Shown here: positions 1 to 8,743 of the stretch, in pieces
How the letters are laid out: each line of letters begins with the position of its first letter
Position numbering within the stretch: the stretch's first letter is position 1
Assembly: GCF_029379315.1 (NCBI RefSeq)
Contig: NZ_JAQYWQ010000044.1
Location: 1-48,970 of the forward strand
Length of the DNA: 48,970 nucleotides
Direction of reading: 5' to 3'
From: Nostoc sp. S13
Lineage (GTDB): Bacteria > Cyanobacteriota > Cyanobacteriia > Cyanobacteriales > Nostocaceae
Program-made: the position numbers and the translations under genes
The notes under the pieces: model-generated
Databases searched by the model: none
Told to the model about the DNA's origin: nothing
The model's input: only the letters and a program-made list of their open reading frames with translations

Positions 1-86
1 CTAACTCCTAACTCCTAACTCCTAACTCCTAACTCCTAACTCCTAACTCCTAACTCCCCACTCCCCACTCCCCACTCCCCACTCCC
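1..86. repeat. Heptanucleotide tandem arrays
   Basis: Two abutting short tandem arrays are seen: about eight copies of the 7-mer CTAACTC, then about four of CCCCACT. They run almost to the 3' end of the DUF3352 gene at 95. Such heptamer arrays (STRR type) are typical of Nostoc/Anabaena intergenic DNA. No coding function is suggested. Confidence 0.9.
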
Positions 87-94
87 TCATCTCC

Positions 95-1849
95 CTATCT
101 AATAGAGTTGCCCTTATTGCTTCCTGGACTAGGCAAGGCAGTCGAGTTCGTAACTTTTTTTAGTCCGATAAAAATGTCGTAGATGTTACTGCGACTGTCG
201 CTGACAGCAGATGTCATCCCAATTGAGCGCGTTGCATTTAGCAAAGTTTGTTGATTAGGAATTAGAGTTGGTAAAGGGAAATTTTTCACAATTCGTTCCA
301 CATCCACGAAAAATTGACCATTTGTCGGATTTGGTTCTGTAGGAACTGTTTGTTGGAAGGGGATCGTGCTAGCTAGTGTGTTGTTGGGTTTGGGAATAAT
401 TTTATCAGTGATGGGAGCGCCCACTACTAGAAAGGCGACATCTCCATCTAACCAGCCGTGGGTAGCAGTTAATGTACCATAAGGTGAAAACCAGTTAACA
501 ACGGGTTGATCTGCGACTTTTGCCGGTTGGATTTGGAATTGGTATTGATTTCTCATTACGTCATCGAGCTGTTTTATGGATGCTTCAGCTGATTGGCGAT
601 TGCTTCCCTGTACCATGAACACCAAACCCGCACGAAAATCATCTGGTGAACCTTGTTTTGAAGTAGTCGGAATCACTGATAGAGAAAATTCGCCTTTCAT
701 CCAACTGAGCAAATCCTTATCTAAATCAAGATTGGTAAGAGATTTTATACCACTTCTGAGCTGTTCTGGTGCGATCGGCGAGAGGGGATTTCCCTGAGAT
801 GTTAAAACGTAATCTCCCCACAACCTCTGTAAGTTACCGCCAGATAGCATCATTAAGGTTTCGGCTGGTAGGCGGCTTTGCATTTCCCCAGCTTTGTTTT
901 CCACCGCCAGCACACGTTGACTATTAGGGTTTAGCCAAGAAACACCCTTGAAGCGAATTCCTTCTGGCTCTAAAGTCATTGTCCCCGCTAAACCTTGGTT
1001 ATTTTGCAGTTGAGCCAAAACTTGAGCAGGTAAAGGGCGGTTTGGAGAAGCTGCGGCTATTTTGGCTGCTGTTGGCACATTTATATAAAACTGGGCAAAG
1101 GGTTGGTAATTGCCAATTTTCAGAAAATTCTCAGCAAAGCCCCCTGTTGTAGCTAAAGATGTTTTATTTTTGTAGGCATCGATCGCTCGTTCTGTGGCTT
1201 TGGGATTATCAGTTATGACTAAAAAGCGCCCATCTAGTAATGCTGCGGAGAAGTTTTCTCCTGCTTGTCCCTGATTTTGTTTGATGGCGATCCCTTCATA
1301 AGTCCGGTCAATCCATTTGCCTTGTTTAAGAGTTTTGGGTTGTGCCAAAATACTTTTGGCGATTTCTGGGTTTTTCACTGGCAATACCATTACCATCGAC
1401 TGCTGATCATTGGCAGCATCTTCATTGGTGGTAACTGGTTTGGGTACAGGTTTACTCCCTGTGTCTGGGGCAAGAAATGCGATCGTCACGTCATTGCCTA
1501 CCCAAGGAGCGATATCTTTCTGGAAGTCGTAACCATTATTAGTCAGAAAGCGATCGCGCAATTCTACTAAATTTTTGTCCAGTTCTACTTGGGTTTCTCT
1601 TGTCCCAAACTGCCGCAATTGCTGCCACTGCTGGGTATCTGTTGTCAGAGAAACCGCAAACAGGGCATCACCAGGAATAATATTTGCACCTACTAGCAAA
1701 TCGCTAGAAGATAGTTGTCTCTGGCTTAACAACCAGTATGCTACACTCCCAGCACCAATCAATAACCCAGCAGCCGAGAGCGTCAGCACCAGAGACGGTT
1801 TCTTATTTTTATTTTTCTTCATCGGAACAGACACAAGAGGCGGTGCCAT
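95..1849 (-). CDS. DUF3352 domain-containing membrane-anchored protein
   Basis: A 584-residue protein with a short basic N-terminus (KKNKNKK) followed by one hydrophobic segment at about residues 20-44, so it is probably anchored in a membrane with a large soluble part outside the cytoplasm. The rest matches what I recall of the cyanobacterial DUF3352 family: repeated beta-rich blocks with phrases such as GDALFAVSL, FLVITDNPKATERAI and GWLDGDVAFLVVGAP. The function of the family is unknown. The listed start is MAPPLVSVPM; an internal Met at residue 10 (MKKNKNKK) is an equally good start. It stands alone, transcribed leftward from the 640-bp gap at 1850-2490, and ends beside a heptamer array. 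Family assignment is from memory of the pattern, not a search. Confidence 0.75.
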   Translation of the reverse strand: MAPPLVSVPMKKNKNKKPSLVLTLSAAGLLIGAGSVAYWLLSQRQLSSSDLLVGANIIPGDALFAVSLTTDTQQWQQLRQFGTRETQVELDKNLVELRDRFLTNNGYDFQKDIAPWVGNDVTIAFLAPDTGSKPVPKPVTTNEDAANDQQSMVMVLPVKNPEIAKSILAQPKTLKQGKWIDRTYEGIAIKQNQGQAGENFSAALLDGRFLVITDNPKATERAIDAYKNKTSLATTGGFAENFLKIGNYQPFAQFYINVPTAAKIAAASPNRPLPAQVLAQLQNNQGLAGTMTLEPEGIRFKGVSWLNPNSQRVLAVENKAGEMQSRLPAETLMMLSGGNLQRLWGDYVLTSQGNPLSPIAPEQLRSGIKSLTNLDLDKDLLSWMKGEFSLSVIPTTSKQGSPDDFRAGLVFMVQGSNRQSAEASIKQLDDVMRNQYQFQIQPAKVADQPVVNWFSPYGTLTATHGWLDGDVAFLVVGAPITDKIIPKPNNTLASTIPFQQTVPTEPNPTNGQFFVDVERIVKNFPLPTLIPNQQTLLNATRSIGMTSAVSDSRSNIYDIFIGLKKVTNSTALPSPGSNKGNSIR

Positions 1850-2490
1850 TGAAACCTATACCTCATACTTGCAAACTCATTACTTGTTTGATTGGTTAAG
1901 TTAACCAAAAAGTTTCTCGTTATCTAGGGCAGTTAACTGCATGAATGTCTCCATCCTAAACATTGATGATATTTCCGTAATCAACCTTACCTACTGTTTC
2001 AAAAGCAGTGTTTTAGTAGTTAGTTACCTTTTTTAACACGCTTTGTTGAATTTCGCCGGACACTTCCTTTGGGCGGTTGCCTCTACGGAAATTCTTTGAG
2101 GGTTAAATCCGTCATTTCAAGCACTTTGAGGATATAACTAACTTAGGCATTGCTGCAAGTCATGAGCAACCCACACTACCTTCTATTTACAGAACTCCCA
2201 TATGTTGTATTGACTTTATCTAACCTAAATAAATTCAGTATCTAGGATTTCGGATGGATTACCAATCTTACAAATCAGATATATTGCTGAATTATGATTT
2301 TTCGGAATTTGCATCAAAATGATACAAAATGCTTGTTATTTTTGCTGAGGAGGAACTGGTAATTTTTGATTAAAAATTAATTGAATTTTTAATTGGAGCG
2401 GACTTTTTCAAACAAGCATATTATGTGCAGCCTCTGTAGAGAAGCGGTACTAGGCTGCTGCTAAAAACACGTTTGAATTTTTCAATGGGA
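1850..2490. other. Gene-free interval upstream of the DUF3352 gene
   Basis: No convincing reading frame is seen on either strand. The stretch holds an AT-rich perfect inverted repeat (arms ATTAAAAATT at 2369-2378 and 2384-2393, 5-nt loop) and a GC-richer one, GCAGCCT/AGGCTGC at about 2427-2458. The latter lies just past the end of the chorismate lyase gene and could be its terminator, though no clear T-run follows. The part nearest 1850 should hold the DUF3352 promoter. Confidence 0.5.
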
Positions 2491-3120
2491 TTATCCCTCA
2501 GCATTAACAGCACTCAGCTGCATAGGCCCCAAATATTTGGTTAAATAAGGCGAAAAAACTTCATAAATTAAAGTCAGTGGCTCTCCATGATGCCAAAACA
2601 AGTAGTGGCGACCCCAAAAAGGCCCAGTTACATCAAAACCAGACTCTAGCGCCGATGAGTCACCGTAGTAAATTCCTCGAACATCCCGATATAACTCTGT
2701 GCGAAGACGAGCTAAACTTGCCCAAATCGGTAATGAACGATTTTGCAAATACTCATCTACATGACTGGCTTCCCACCACGAAGTAGCATAAGCTAATCGC
2801 TGGCCAGAAGCAGTACGCAGCCACACTTGTCGCCGTAGTCGCGGCCCTGGGACAGCTTGGATTAACTCAGGAGCAACATCCAAGTCCATGCCAATTAATG
2901 ACATATCAATCACATCTACTTCTACAGGCTCACCTGTAAGCAATTCTAAGTGACGCGTTGGAGAGCCGTCACCCAAAAGCATTAGCTGCCACGCAGGTGC
3001 CAGCTGAGTGTGAGGTAAACTTTGTTGAATTATTTCCTCTCCTGCTTGCCAAATCGGAGTGAGGCGATGCCAAGCTGCTGGAAGTGTTAAGTTGTTTGTC
3101 GGCGTAAAAGTAATACTCAA
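2491..3120 (-). CDS. Chorismate lyase-like protein (DUF98/Ycf21 family)
   Basis: A 209-residue soluble protein that looks like the cyanobacterial chorismate pyruvate-lyase family (DUF98, plastid Ycf21). In cyanobacteria this family makes 4-hydroxybenzoate from chorismate, the ring precursor of plastoquinone. Visible family features are the paired PxxR segment (GDGSPTRHLELLTGEPVEV, residues about 50-69), a central PGPRLRRQVWLRT block and a C-terminal FWGRHYLFWHHGEPLTLIYEVF block that is probably the ligand pocket and end of the fold. Length is normal. It is a single gene with no obvious partner; the tRNA-Leu gene lies 400 bp upstream on the same strand. The start ATG at 3120 is the first in frame. 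Confidence 0.8.
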   Translation of the reverse strand: MSITFTPTNNLTLPAAWHRLTPIWQAGEEIIQQSLPHTQLAPAWQLMLLGDGSPTRHLELLTGEPVEVDVIDMSLIGMDLDVAPELIQAVPGPRLRRQVWLRTASGQRLAYATSWWEASHVDEYLQNRSLPIWASLARLRTELYRDVRGIYYGDSSALESGFDVTGPFWGRHYLFWHHGEPLTLIYEVFSPYLTKYLGPMQLSAVNAEG

Positions 3121-3191
3121 TGCTTTTTACAAAACTTCATCTATTTCTATAAAAGCATAAAAAACTAGTACTTTAGCAAGGCAAGTTTGCT

Positions 3192-3251
3192 GAGTGGGGA
3201 GTAGGGAGTAGGCTTGCCGTGAGCGTAGCCGAACGGGAGTGGGGAGTAGGG
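3192..3251. repeat. Heptamer array interrupted by an interspersed repeat
   Basis: G-rich heptamers of the GGGAGTA/GGGAGTG type at about 3192-3211 and 3235-3251 are separated by a 23-nt piece (3212-3234, beginning CTTGCCGTGAGCG) that belongs to the palindromic repeat family seen elsewhere in the window. It reads as one array split by a later insertion. Confidence 0.7.
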
Positions 3252-3357
3252 AAAGGTTTTTTCCTTTTCTCAAATTTTCTAGCTAGGTATGTAGTAAGCA
3301 CTTCTCTCAAAGACCAAGGCGTAGCTTGCTTCCCCAGAGGGGTACACTACAAACTTA

Positions 3358-3421
3358 TCTAGGGATTTCCAACAAATAAATTATTCAATTTTGTGGGGTA
3401 TTTTTTTTTGTCAGTCCCTTA
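3358..3421. repeat. MITE-like element, copy 1
   Basis: A 29-nt core (3371-3399, AACAAATAAATTATTCAATT...) recurs at 15337-15365 with 27 of 29 bases identical. Here the right end reads GTCAGTCCCTT, while at the second copy the reverse complement AAGGGACTGAC sits directly left of the core. This suggests a small mobile repeat with inverted ends. No open frame is inside. Confidence 0.55.
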
Positions 3422-3530
3422 GCAAGTATTGTTGCCTTGAGGAGTATTAGAGCTAGGTTCAGATTTAAGGGTCAACAGTCTAAGGTTTTTTGACCCTTGA
3501 CTATTGACCCTATGACTAAACAAGCAAAAA

Positions 3531-3611
3531 TGCGGATGGCGAGACTCGAACTCGCAAGGCAAAGCCACACGCACCTCAAGCGTGCGCGTATACCAATTCC
3601 GCCACATCCGC
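3531..3611 (-). tRNA. tRNA-Leu (anticodon GAG)
   Basis: On the minus strand the 81-nt sequence starts GCGGATG and ends CATCCGC plus discriminator A, giving a perfect 7-bp acceptor stem. The anticodon stem CACGC/GCGTG closes the loop TTGAGGT, so the anticodon is GAG (reads CUC and CUU). A long variable arm (class II, as expected for Leu) and a T stem GCGAG/CTCGC with loop TTCGAGT are present. The CCA end is not encoded. A T-run follows at once on the minus strand. Confidence 0.95.
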
Positions 3612-3771
3612 ATGGTTTCTCTAAAGATAGACTATAGCATAAGAAAATAATTATAGTAAGGTGATATCTAAATTCAGTTACTCAAAAATATAAATTTTCT
3701 CAAGGCGGTATCAGACTGACAGAAATCTAGCAGTTGCACAAGTGATATTAAAAAGGGTAGAGCTAGTGTGT

Positions 3772-3832
3772 TGGGCTTTTGCGATGGCGTAGGCGATGTC
3801 TACGACGGGCTATTCGGCGTCGCAAAAGCCCA
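3772..3832. repeat. Large palindromic interspersed repeat
   Basis: The outer arms TGGGCTTTTGCGA (3772-3784) and TCGCAAAAGCCCA (3820-3832) are exact reverse complements, giving a 13-bp stem. The inner part (GTAGGCGATGTCTACGACGG...) recurs in inverted orientation at about 5890-5923, where 34 nt match. This is one of the abundant Nostoc-type palindromes; the short open frame across it is a by-product. Confidence 0.85.
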
Positions 3833-4033
3833 GTTTGGTAAGCTAGCCAAGACTTACAGCAGCAATGTTGTTAATGTAGTAAGACCTGTAGAGGCAGCAA
3901 GCCTGCAATATGAAAGTTTGCTAAGAATCAAGGTGGCGAATCTCCTGTGATAATTTGAAATAGTGCGAAAGCGTCATTTCAAGTTGGATCAGAGAAAATG
4001 TCAATCTACTGGTAATGATATCGAAACTAAAAA

Positions 4034-5377
4034 ATGAAGTTTGACAAAATATTAATTGCCAATCGGGGAGAAATCGCCCTTCGCATTCTCCGCGCCTGTG
4101 AAGAAATGGGGATTGCGACAGTTGCGGTTCACTCCACCGTTGACCGTAATGCTCTCCATGTCCAACTTGCTGATGAAGCGGTTTGCATTGGCGAACCTGC
4201 TAGCAGTAAAAGTTATTTGAATATTCCCAATATTATTGCTGCCGCACTGACGCGCAATGCCACTGCCATTCATCCAGGCTATGGCTTTTTAGCAGAAAAT
4301 GCCCGGTTTGCGGAAATCTGTGCCGATCATCATATTGCTTTTATCGGCCCAACTCCAGAAGCTATAAGGCGGATGGGGGATAAATCCACTGCCAAAGAAA
4401 CCATGCAAAAAGCTGGAGTACCGACGGTACCAGGTAGTGAGGGATTGGTAGAATCTGAGGAAGAAGGATTAAGATTCGCTAAGGATATCGGCTATCCAGT
4501 GATGATCAAAGCCACAGCCGGTGGCGGTGGACGGGGTATGCGCCTAGTTCGTTCTGAAGATGAATTTGTCAAACTTTTCCTCGCAGCCCAAGGTGAAGCA
4601 GGAGCAGCTTTTGGTAATTCTGGCGTTTACATAGAAAAATTTATTGAACGTCCCCGCCACATCGAATTTCAAATTTTGGCGGATAACTACGGTAATGTTA
4701 TCCACTTGGGCGAACGTGATTGCTCTATTCAACGCCGCAATCAAAAGCTACTGGAGGAAGCACCAAGTCCGGCTCTCGACCAAGACCTGCGTGAGAAAAT
4801 GGGACAAGCTGCTGTCAAAGCTGCCCAATTCATTAATTACACTGGGGCGGGTACTATCGAGTTTCTCTTGGATAGATCCGGTAAATTCTACTTTATGGAA
4901 ATGAACACCCGGATTCAAGTAGAACATCCTGTAACAGAGATGATTACTGGGATAGATTTAGTTGTCGAACAAATTCGGATTGCCCAAGGAGAAAGACTTA
5001 AGCTTACCCAAGAGCAAGTAGTCTTGCGGGGTCATGCGATCGAATGCCGGATCAACGCTGAAGACCCCGATCATGACTTTCGCCCTTCTCCTGGACGTAT
5101 AAGTGGCTATCTTCCCCCTGGAGGGCCTGGTGTTCGGATTGATTCCCACGTTTACACAGATTACCAAATCCCGCCCTACTACGATTCCTTGATTGGCAAG
5201 TTAATTGTTTGGGGGCCAGACCGACCCACTGCTATTAACCGCATGAAACGCGCACTCCGGGAATGTGCCATCACTGGACTACCCACCACCATCGGGTTTC
5301 ATCAAAAAATTATGGAAAATCCCCAGTTTTTGAAGGGTAATGTCTATACAAATTTTGTGCAGGAAATGAACGGTTAA
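4034..5377 (+). CDS. accC: Acetyl-CoA carboxylase, biotin carboxylase subunit
   Basis: A 447-residue protein that carboxylates the biotin of the carrier protein AccB using ATP and bicarbonate, the first half-reaction of acetyl-CoA carboxylase in fatty acid synthesis. It starts [17 protein letters not shown], the classical N-terminus. The ATP-grasp glycine loop [10 protein letters not shown] is at about residues 163-172, HIEFQILAD and [13 protein letters not shown] follow, and the active-site strand [14 protein letters not shown] is at about 287-300. Length is normal. As usual in cyanobacteria it is not next to accB. The gene ends directly at a heptamer array; a hairpin repeat lies 200 bp upstream. 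Confidence 0.97.
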   Translation: MKFDKILIANRGEIALRILRACEEMGIATVAVHSTVDRNALHVQLADEAVCIGEPASSKSYLNIPNIIAAALTRNATAIHPGYGFLAENARFAEICADHHIAFIGPTPEAIRRMGDKSTAKETMQKAGVPTVPGSEGLVESEEEGLRFAKDIGYPVMIKATAGGGGRGMRLVRSEDEFVKLFLAAQGEAGAAFGNSGVYIEKFIERPRHIEFQILADNYGNVIHLGERDCSIQRRNQKLLEEAPSPALDQDLREKMGQAAVKAAQFINYTGAGTIEFLLDRSGKFYFMEMNTRIQVEHPVTEMITGIDLVVEQIRIAQGERLKLTQEQVVLRGHAIECRINAEDPDHDFRPSPGRISGYLPPGGPGVRIDSHVYTDYQIPPYYDSLIGKLIVWGPDRPTAINRMKRALRECAITGLPTTIGFHQKIMENPQFLKGNVYTNFVQEMNG

Positions 5378-5535
5378 GGGAGTGGGGAGTGGGGAGTGGG
5401 GAGTGGGGATATGAGGGAGATGGGGGAGATGGGGGAGATGGCGTGTAAGCAATGCCCAATGCCCCATGCCCCATGCCCCATGCCCCATGCCCCATGCCCC
5501 ATACCCAATGCCCAATGCCCAATGCCCAATGCCCT
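5376..5535. repeat. Cluster of short tandem arrays after accC
   Basis: Three arrays lie in tandem: GGGAGTG heptamers (about 5379-5408), a 9-mer GGGAGATGG-like array (about 5414-5442) and a long CCCATGC/CCCAATG heptamer array (about 5456-5533). They fill the whole space between the convergent accC and YggT genes, so the transcripts of both run into simple repeats. Confidence 0.9.
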
Positions 5536-5827
5536 AATTAACACGAGATAGCATAGTCAGCAATCCTTGCTGACCTAGCAGGATTTCTCGCAGCAGACTG
5601 AAGATACCAACCCAAATAATAGGTGTAATATCCACCCCGCCTATAGGTTGGACTAGCTTTCGCAATGGGATTAAAAATGGTTCAGTAGGCCAAGCTATTA
5701 AATTAAAGGGCAAACGATTCAGATCCACTTGCGGATACCAAGTGAGAATGATGCGGAATATAAATAAAAATGTCATCAGCCCTAAGACAGGGCCCAGAAT
5801 CCAAGCAGTCAGATCAACACCAGTCAT
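5534..5827 (-). CDS. YggT family membrane protein
   Basis: A 97-residue protein of the YggT/CCB3 family. Two hydrophobic helices are visible (about residues 8-28 and 64-84), separated by the family signature around WYPQVDLNRLPFNLIAWPTEPFL...RKLVQPIGGVD. Members are needed for correct haem attachment or membrane organisation in plastids (CCB3) and for osmotic or cell-envelope functions in bacteria; the exact role here is unknown. The start ATG at 5827 gives the typical length. It ends inside the CCCAATG array. Confidence 0.85.
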   Translation of the reverse strand: MTGVDLTAWILGPVLGLMTFLFIFRIILTWYPQVDLNRLPFNLIAWPTEPFLIPLRKLVQPIGGVDITPIIWVGIFSLLREILLGQQGLLTMLSRVN

Positions 5828-5880
5828 CGGTTTTAGCTACTATCTATCTGTAAAGAAAGAAAAAACTTAGGCGCTCGGCA

Positions 5881-5923
5881 AGCCGCGCTTTGCGACGCCG
5901 AATAGCCCGTCGTAGACATCGCC
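5881..5923. repeat. Interspersed palindromic repeat, inverted copy
   Basis: About 34 nt (TTGCGACGCCGAATAGCCCG... at about 5890-5923) match the reverse complement of the inner and right part of the palindrome at 3772-3832. It lies between the YggT gene start and psbX. Confidence 0.8.
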
Positions 5924-6136
5924 AGAAAATTTTAAGCTTTGTAAAGCACTCTCATGATCATTTTAACCAAATGCTGTCACTTCCTTCTGAAATAGAAAAG
6001 CGAACTCGCTGACGCGGTTAACTCAACAACTGGTGAAAGCAGTTACCAAGTTTGGTAGTTCAGAGTTAGAGGCTTCTCAAGAAAGTAATACACTATTAAA
6101 ATTAGGATCGAAGTGTGTAAAAAAAGGTTGAGAAGT

Positions 6137-6256
6137 ATGACGCCTTCTTTAGCAAATTTTCTTTGGAGTTTGGCTTGGGGTACTGCAATTGTTGTGATCC
6201 CCGTTATAGTTGGTCTAGTTTTCATTAGCCAGAAAGATAAAATTCAGCGTTCATAA
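6137..6256 (+). CDS. psbX: Photosystem II reaction centre protein PsbX
   Basis: A 39-residue protein (ATG at 6137, TAA at 6254-6256). It begins MTPSLANFLWSLAWGT, has one hydrophobic membrane helix (about residues 10-31) and ends FISQKDKIQRS, the typical PsbX pattern. PsbX is a single-helix subunit at the edge of the PSII core near cytochrome b559 and influences quinone exchange at QB. It stands upstream of ycf66 on the same strand. A strong hairpin follows the stop codon within 4 nt, so it is probably a separate short transcript. Confidence 0.95.
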   Translation: MTPSLANFLWSLAWGTAIVVIPVIVGLVFISQKDKIQRS

Positions 6257-6259
6257 TGC

Positions 6260-6286
6260 TTATGAGAGTCGAATTGACTCTCATAA
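6260..6286 (+). terminator. Hairpin after psbX
   Basis: Perfect 11-bp inverted repeat TTATGAGAGTC/GACTCTCATAA with a 5-nt loop, starting 4 nt after the psbX stop. There is no T-run, so it may be an RNA-stabilising 3' hairpin rather than a classical terminator. Confidence 0.65.
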
Positions 6287-6501
6287 CCGATTGTCTGTCA
6301 GGTATTTATAATTGCACCAAAAGCAGCAGTGTTTGCCGCTATAAGCAGTTGTAGCTAACAGACATAGGTTTTTTTACTTTTCGGTGAACAGCTTCAGAGC
6401 TTCTTTGCCAGAGGCTTTGAAGCTTCAACATATCGTGACTAATTAGAGTAGTGATTTTAATTGTGACTCGCTAACATAGATTTGATATTGGGAAAACAGC
6501 A

Positions 6502-7419
6502 ATGATAAATTTTGGGCTGAACTCAGCCAGTTTTCTGGCTCAGGTAAATTTTGGGGCAAACTCAGCCAGTATTCTAGGAATTTTCCTGGCTGTGGCTGGG
6601 GCAGCACTGTATTTTCTCCGCACTGTGCGTCCAGAATTGTCACGGGATCAAGATATCTTTTTTGCGGCAGTCGGTTTGCTCTGCGGCTTCATTCTCGTGT
6701 TTCAAGGATGGCGGTTAGACCCAATTCTACAATTTGGTCAACTGCTTTTAGTCGGCACAACTGTGTTTTTTGCAGTTGAAAGTATTCGCCTGCGGAGTAT
6801 AGCTACCCAGCAAGCAAAGCGCAACACTCCGATTGTGGATGATGAGCGAGAGGTAAGCGGAAATTATTCAATGAACCGCAATCGCAAGAAGTATGGAGCT
6901 CAGATGGAGGCAGACTTAGATCCACTGCCTTATGAAGACGAGGAAGAACGCCCCCCGCGTCGCCGGATTCAGGGTACCAGGGATGAGATTTCAACTCGTG
7001 ATGACTACTACGAGGAGCAACCCCCCCGTCGTACAGAACGCCGTAATAGTAGCAGTAGCGAAAGACAGGCTCCAGCTGATAGAACGCGTCGAGGTAATTC
7101 TGGGCGTCCTGTGAATCGCCCTTCTGAAAGCTCTGAAGAAGAAAATTGGGGTTCTTCATCTAGGGAAGTTGATGATTGGGAAAGTTCGAGTGGGGAAGTC
7201 AGAAAACCTCCTCGCCGCAGTAATAACGGGCCCCAGCGTCCCGAAAGTCGTGAAGATGATGTTGCTCCCAGACCAAGAAGGCGTCGTCCACCGACTGACT
7301 CGGCTCCTCGAAGACCCCGCGAAGATGATGAGGCTATACCAACTGATTATGTGCCATACAACCCGATTGAAAAGCCAAATGAGGGGCCAAATAATTTGAC
7401 TGATTATGATGATGTTTAA
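6502..7419 (+). CDS. ycf66: Ycf66 family protein
   Basis: A 305-residue protein. The first 110 residues match Ycf66: a short N-terminal segment, then three hydrophobic helices (about 24-43, 52-70 and 73-93) with LYFLRTVRPELSRDQDIFFAAVGLL and VFFAVESIRLRS. The rest is a long, highly charged, low-complexity tail rich in Arg, Glu, Asp, Pro and Ser (for example ERPPRRR, DNPxxP-like ends), probably disordered. Ycf66 is kept in many cyanobacteria and some plastids; its function is unknown. It follows psbX on the same strand, an order I recall in other cyanobacteria. The tail is the variable part of the family. Confidence 0.85.
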   Translation: MINFGLNSASFLAQVNFGANSASILGIFLAVAGAALYFLRTVRPELSRDQDIFFAAVGLLCGFILVFQGWRLDPILQFGQLLLVGTTVFFAVESIRLRSIATQQAKRNTPIVDDEREVSGNYSMNRNRKKYGAQMEADLDPLPYEDEEERPPRRRIQGTRDEISTRDDYYEEQPPRRTERRNSSSSERQAPADRTRRGNSGRPVNRPSESSEEENWGSSSREVDDWESSSGEVRKPPRRSNNGPQRPESREDDVAPRPRRRRPPTDSAPRRPREDDEAIPTDYVPYNPIEKPNEGPNNLTDYDDV

Positions 7420-7466
7420 AACAGTTAGCGTGGAAGTAGATTTAGAGGCGACGGAAAACAGTTGAG

Positions 7467-8027
7467 GTGGAAAAATTTACGCCTACATTTTGGCTCCAAA
7501 GACCAATTCATTGGAGCCTAGTTTTTGGTTTAACAAGTTTGCTTGTATCTTGTGGTTCTAATGATATTCCCATAGGGTCTACTTCCCTCAACAGTCGCTA
7601 CACCGAGGAGCAACCTGCTTTGAGCGGAAATGGGCGCTTTTTAGCGTTTGTATCTAATCGCAATGGTAATCAGCAGCTACTAGTGTACGATTTGGAGAGG
7701 CAACTGTTTATTAGCACACCAGGGATAAACCGACAGGAAACAATTGCCGAAAGTCCTAGTTTGAGTTACACAGGGCGTTACATTTCTTATCTTACTAGCG
7801 ACCAAGGTAGACCAGTGGTGGCGCTTTACGATCGCGCTTCGCAACAATCACAAATCGTCACACCAATCTATCGCGGCTGGGTTAGAAAACCAAATATCAG
7901 CCCAGATGGACGTTATGTTGTCTTTGAAACCGCCAGCCGTGGTCAATGGGATATTGAAGTCCTAGACCGGGGGCCAAATATTGAGTTAGATATTCCCAAC
8001 GGTGCAACCGTAGGTTCACCTCCGTAG
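7467..8027 (+). CDS. TolB-like beta-propeller lipoprotein (paralogue 1)
   Basis: A 186-residue protein starting at GTG. A signal peptide ends in the lipobox LLVSC (Cys about residue 29), so it is probably a lipoprotein. The mature part contains three PD40/TolB-type strands, each with a (S/Y)xxGRYI(S/V)(F/Y) core: GNGRFLAFVSNRNGNQQLLVYD, YTGRYISYLTSD...LYDR and PDGRYVVFETASRGQWDIEVLD. Three blades are too few for a closed propeller, so it may oligomerise. It starts 47 bp after ycf66. A paralogue of the same layout lies at 10753-11277. Function unknown. Confidence 0.75.
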   Translation: MEKFTPTFWLQRPIHWSLVFGLTSLLVSCGSNDIPIGSTSLNSRYTEEQPALSGNGRFLAFVSNRNGNQQLLVYDLERQLFISTPGINRQETIAESPSLSYTGRYISYLTSDQGRPVVALYDRASQQSQIVTPIYRGWVRKPNISPDGRYVVFETASRGQWDIEVLDRGPNIELDIPNGATVGSPP

Positions 8028-8035
8028 GGGAAAAA

Positions 8036-8068
8036 GTTAGGAGTTAGGAGTTAGGAGTTAAGAGTTTG
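8036..8068. repeat. GGAGTTA heptamer array
   Basis: Four imperfect copies of the 7-mer GGAGTTA directly after the lipoprotein gene, again of the STRR type. Confidence 0.8.
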
Positions 8069-8198
8069 GAGAGACGCGATTAACAGTAAACCTGTCATAA
8101 AGTTTTAACTTTAGGTTGTCGTGTTCTTAAATACAAGAATTGAATTGCAGATAATTTTTTCTTGGAATCCAAACAAACAGCGATCGCACCCAATCACC

Positions 8199-8234
8199 AA
8201 AACAAAACCCCACAGCTAGAGACGCGCTAGGGGG
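8199..8234 (-). terminator. Rho-independent terminator (copy 1)
   Basis: Read on the minus strand, a stem of nine pairs (CCCCCTAGC with GCTGTGGGG, allowing wobbles) is followed by TTTTGTTTT. It stands about 120 bp downstream of the small secreted gene ending at 8352. Near-identical copies lie at 8928-8964 and 9602-9638. Confidence 0.75.
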
Positions 8235-8351
8235 TGAGGCTTGGGAAAAACTTTTTGGTTTACAGCTAAATCACAATTCCCCATAGCATGAGCTACAGGG
8301 AATCTAAGGGCTGGAAGGGCTGGTGGGAAGGGAATGGTTGTGGCTATGCGT

Positions 8352-8729
8352 CTAGCGGTTACAAATGTATGTGTTTACAACACCTGGCGCACTAGCAAAA
8401 GTATAGGTCAGAGTTATTTGAGTGGCCGAAACTACTTTTCCTGATACATACCCATAATTTGTATAACTTGCTTTCGGAAGATCAGCCCATGTACCATTAA
8501 TGTAACCATTTAAAACAGTGCCATTAAAAGTGCTAGTAACTTGATAACCAGCATCACTAAGTTCCCATAATTCACTACCTACTTGACGTATATAGCTAGG
8601 ACTGCTGCTACCTCCACAATACCAAGTACCAGTTAAATTAGATGTTGTCTGAGCCTGTGCTTGATTAGCGGAAGTTAGTAGTGCTAATCCTGCTATAACA
8701 GTAGGAATGTAAAATTTCCGAAAATCCAT
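8352..8729 (-). CDS. Small secreted protein A
   Basis: A 125-residue protein of unknown function. The signal peptide (about residues 1-27) ends in NQAQAQ, typical of signal peptidase I cleavage. The mature part of about 98 residues is beta-prone, begins SNLTGTWYCGGSS, contains two Cys (CGG and the terminal YICNR) that could form a disulphide, and has regular Gly/Trp/Tyr spacing like a small beta-barrel. It shares its whole 5' region (8744-8964) with the neighbouring gene B at 9015-9413, while the coding parts are hardly alike beyond signal peptide and G(T/N)W motif. A copy of the shared terminator follows it. Not assigned to a family. Confidence 0.7.
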   Translation of the reverse strand: MDFRKFYIPTVIAGLALLTSANQAQAQTTSNLTGTWYCGGSSSPSYIRQVGSELWELSDAGYQVTSTFNGTVLNGYINGTWADLPKASYTNYGYVSGKVVSATQITLTYTFASAPGVVNTYICNR

Positions 8730-8743
8730 GATTTTTTCCTTAG

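Noticed and set aside
3768..3950. 60-codon plus-strand frame
   Set aside because: Its first third is a palindromic repeat and the rest has no recognisable protein features.
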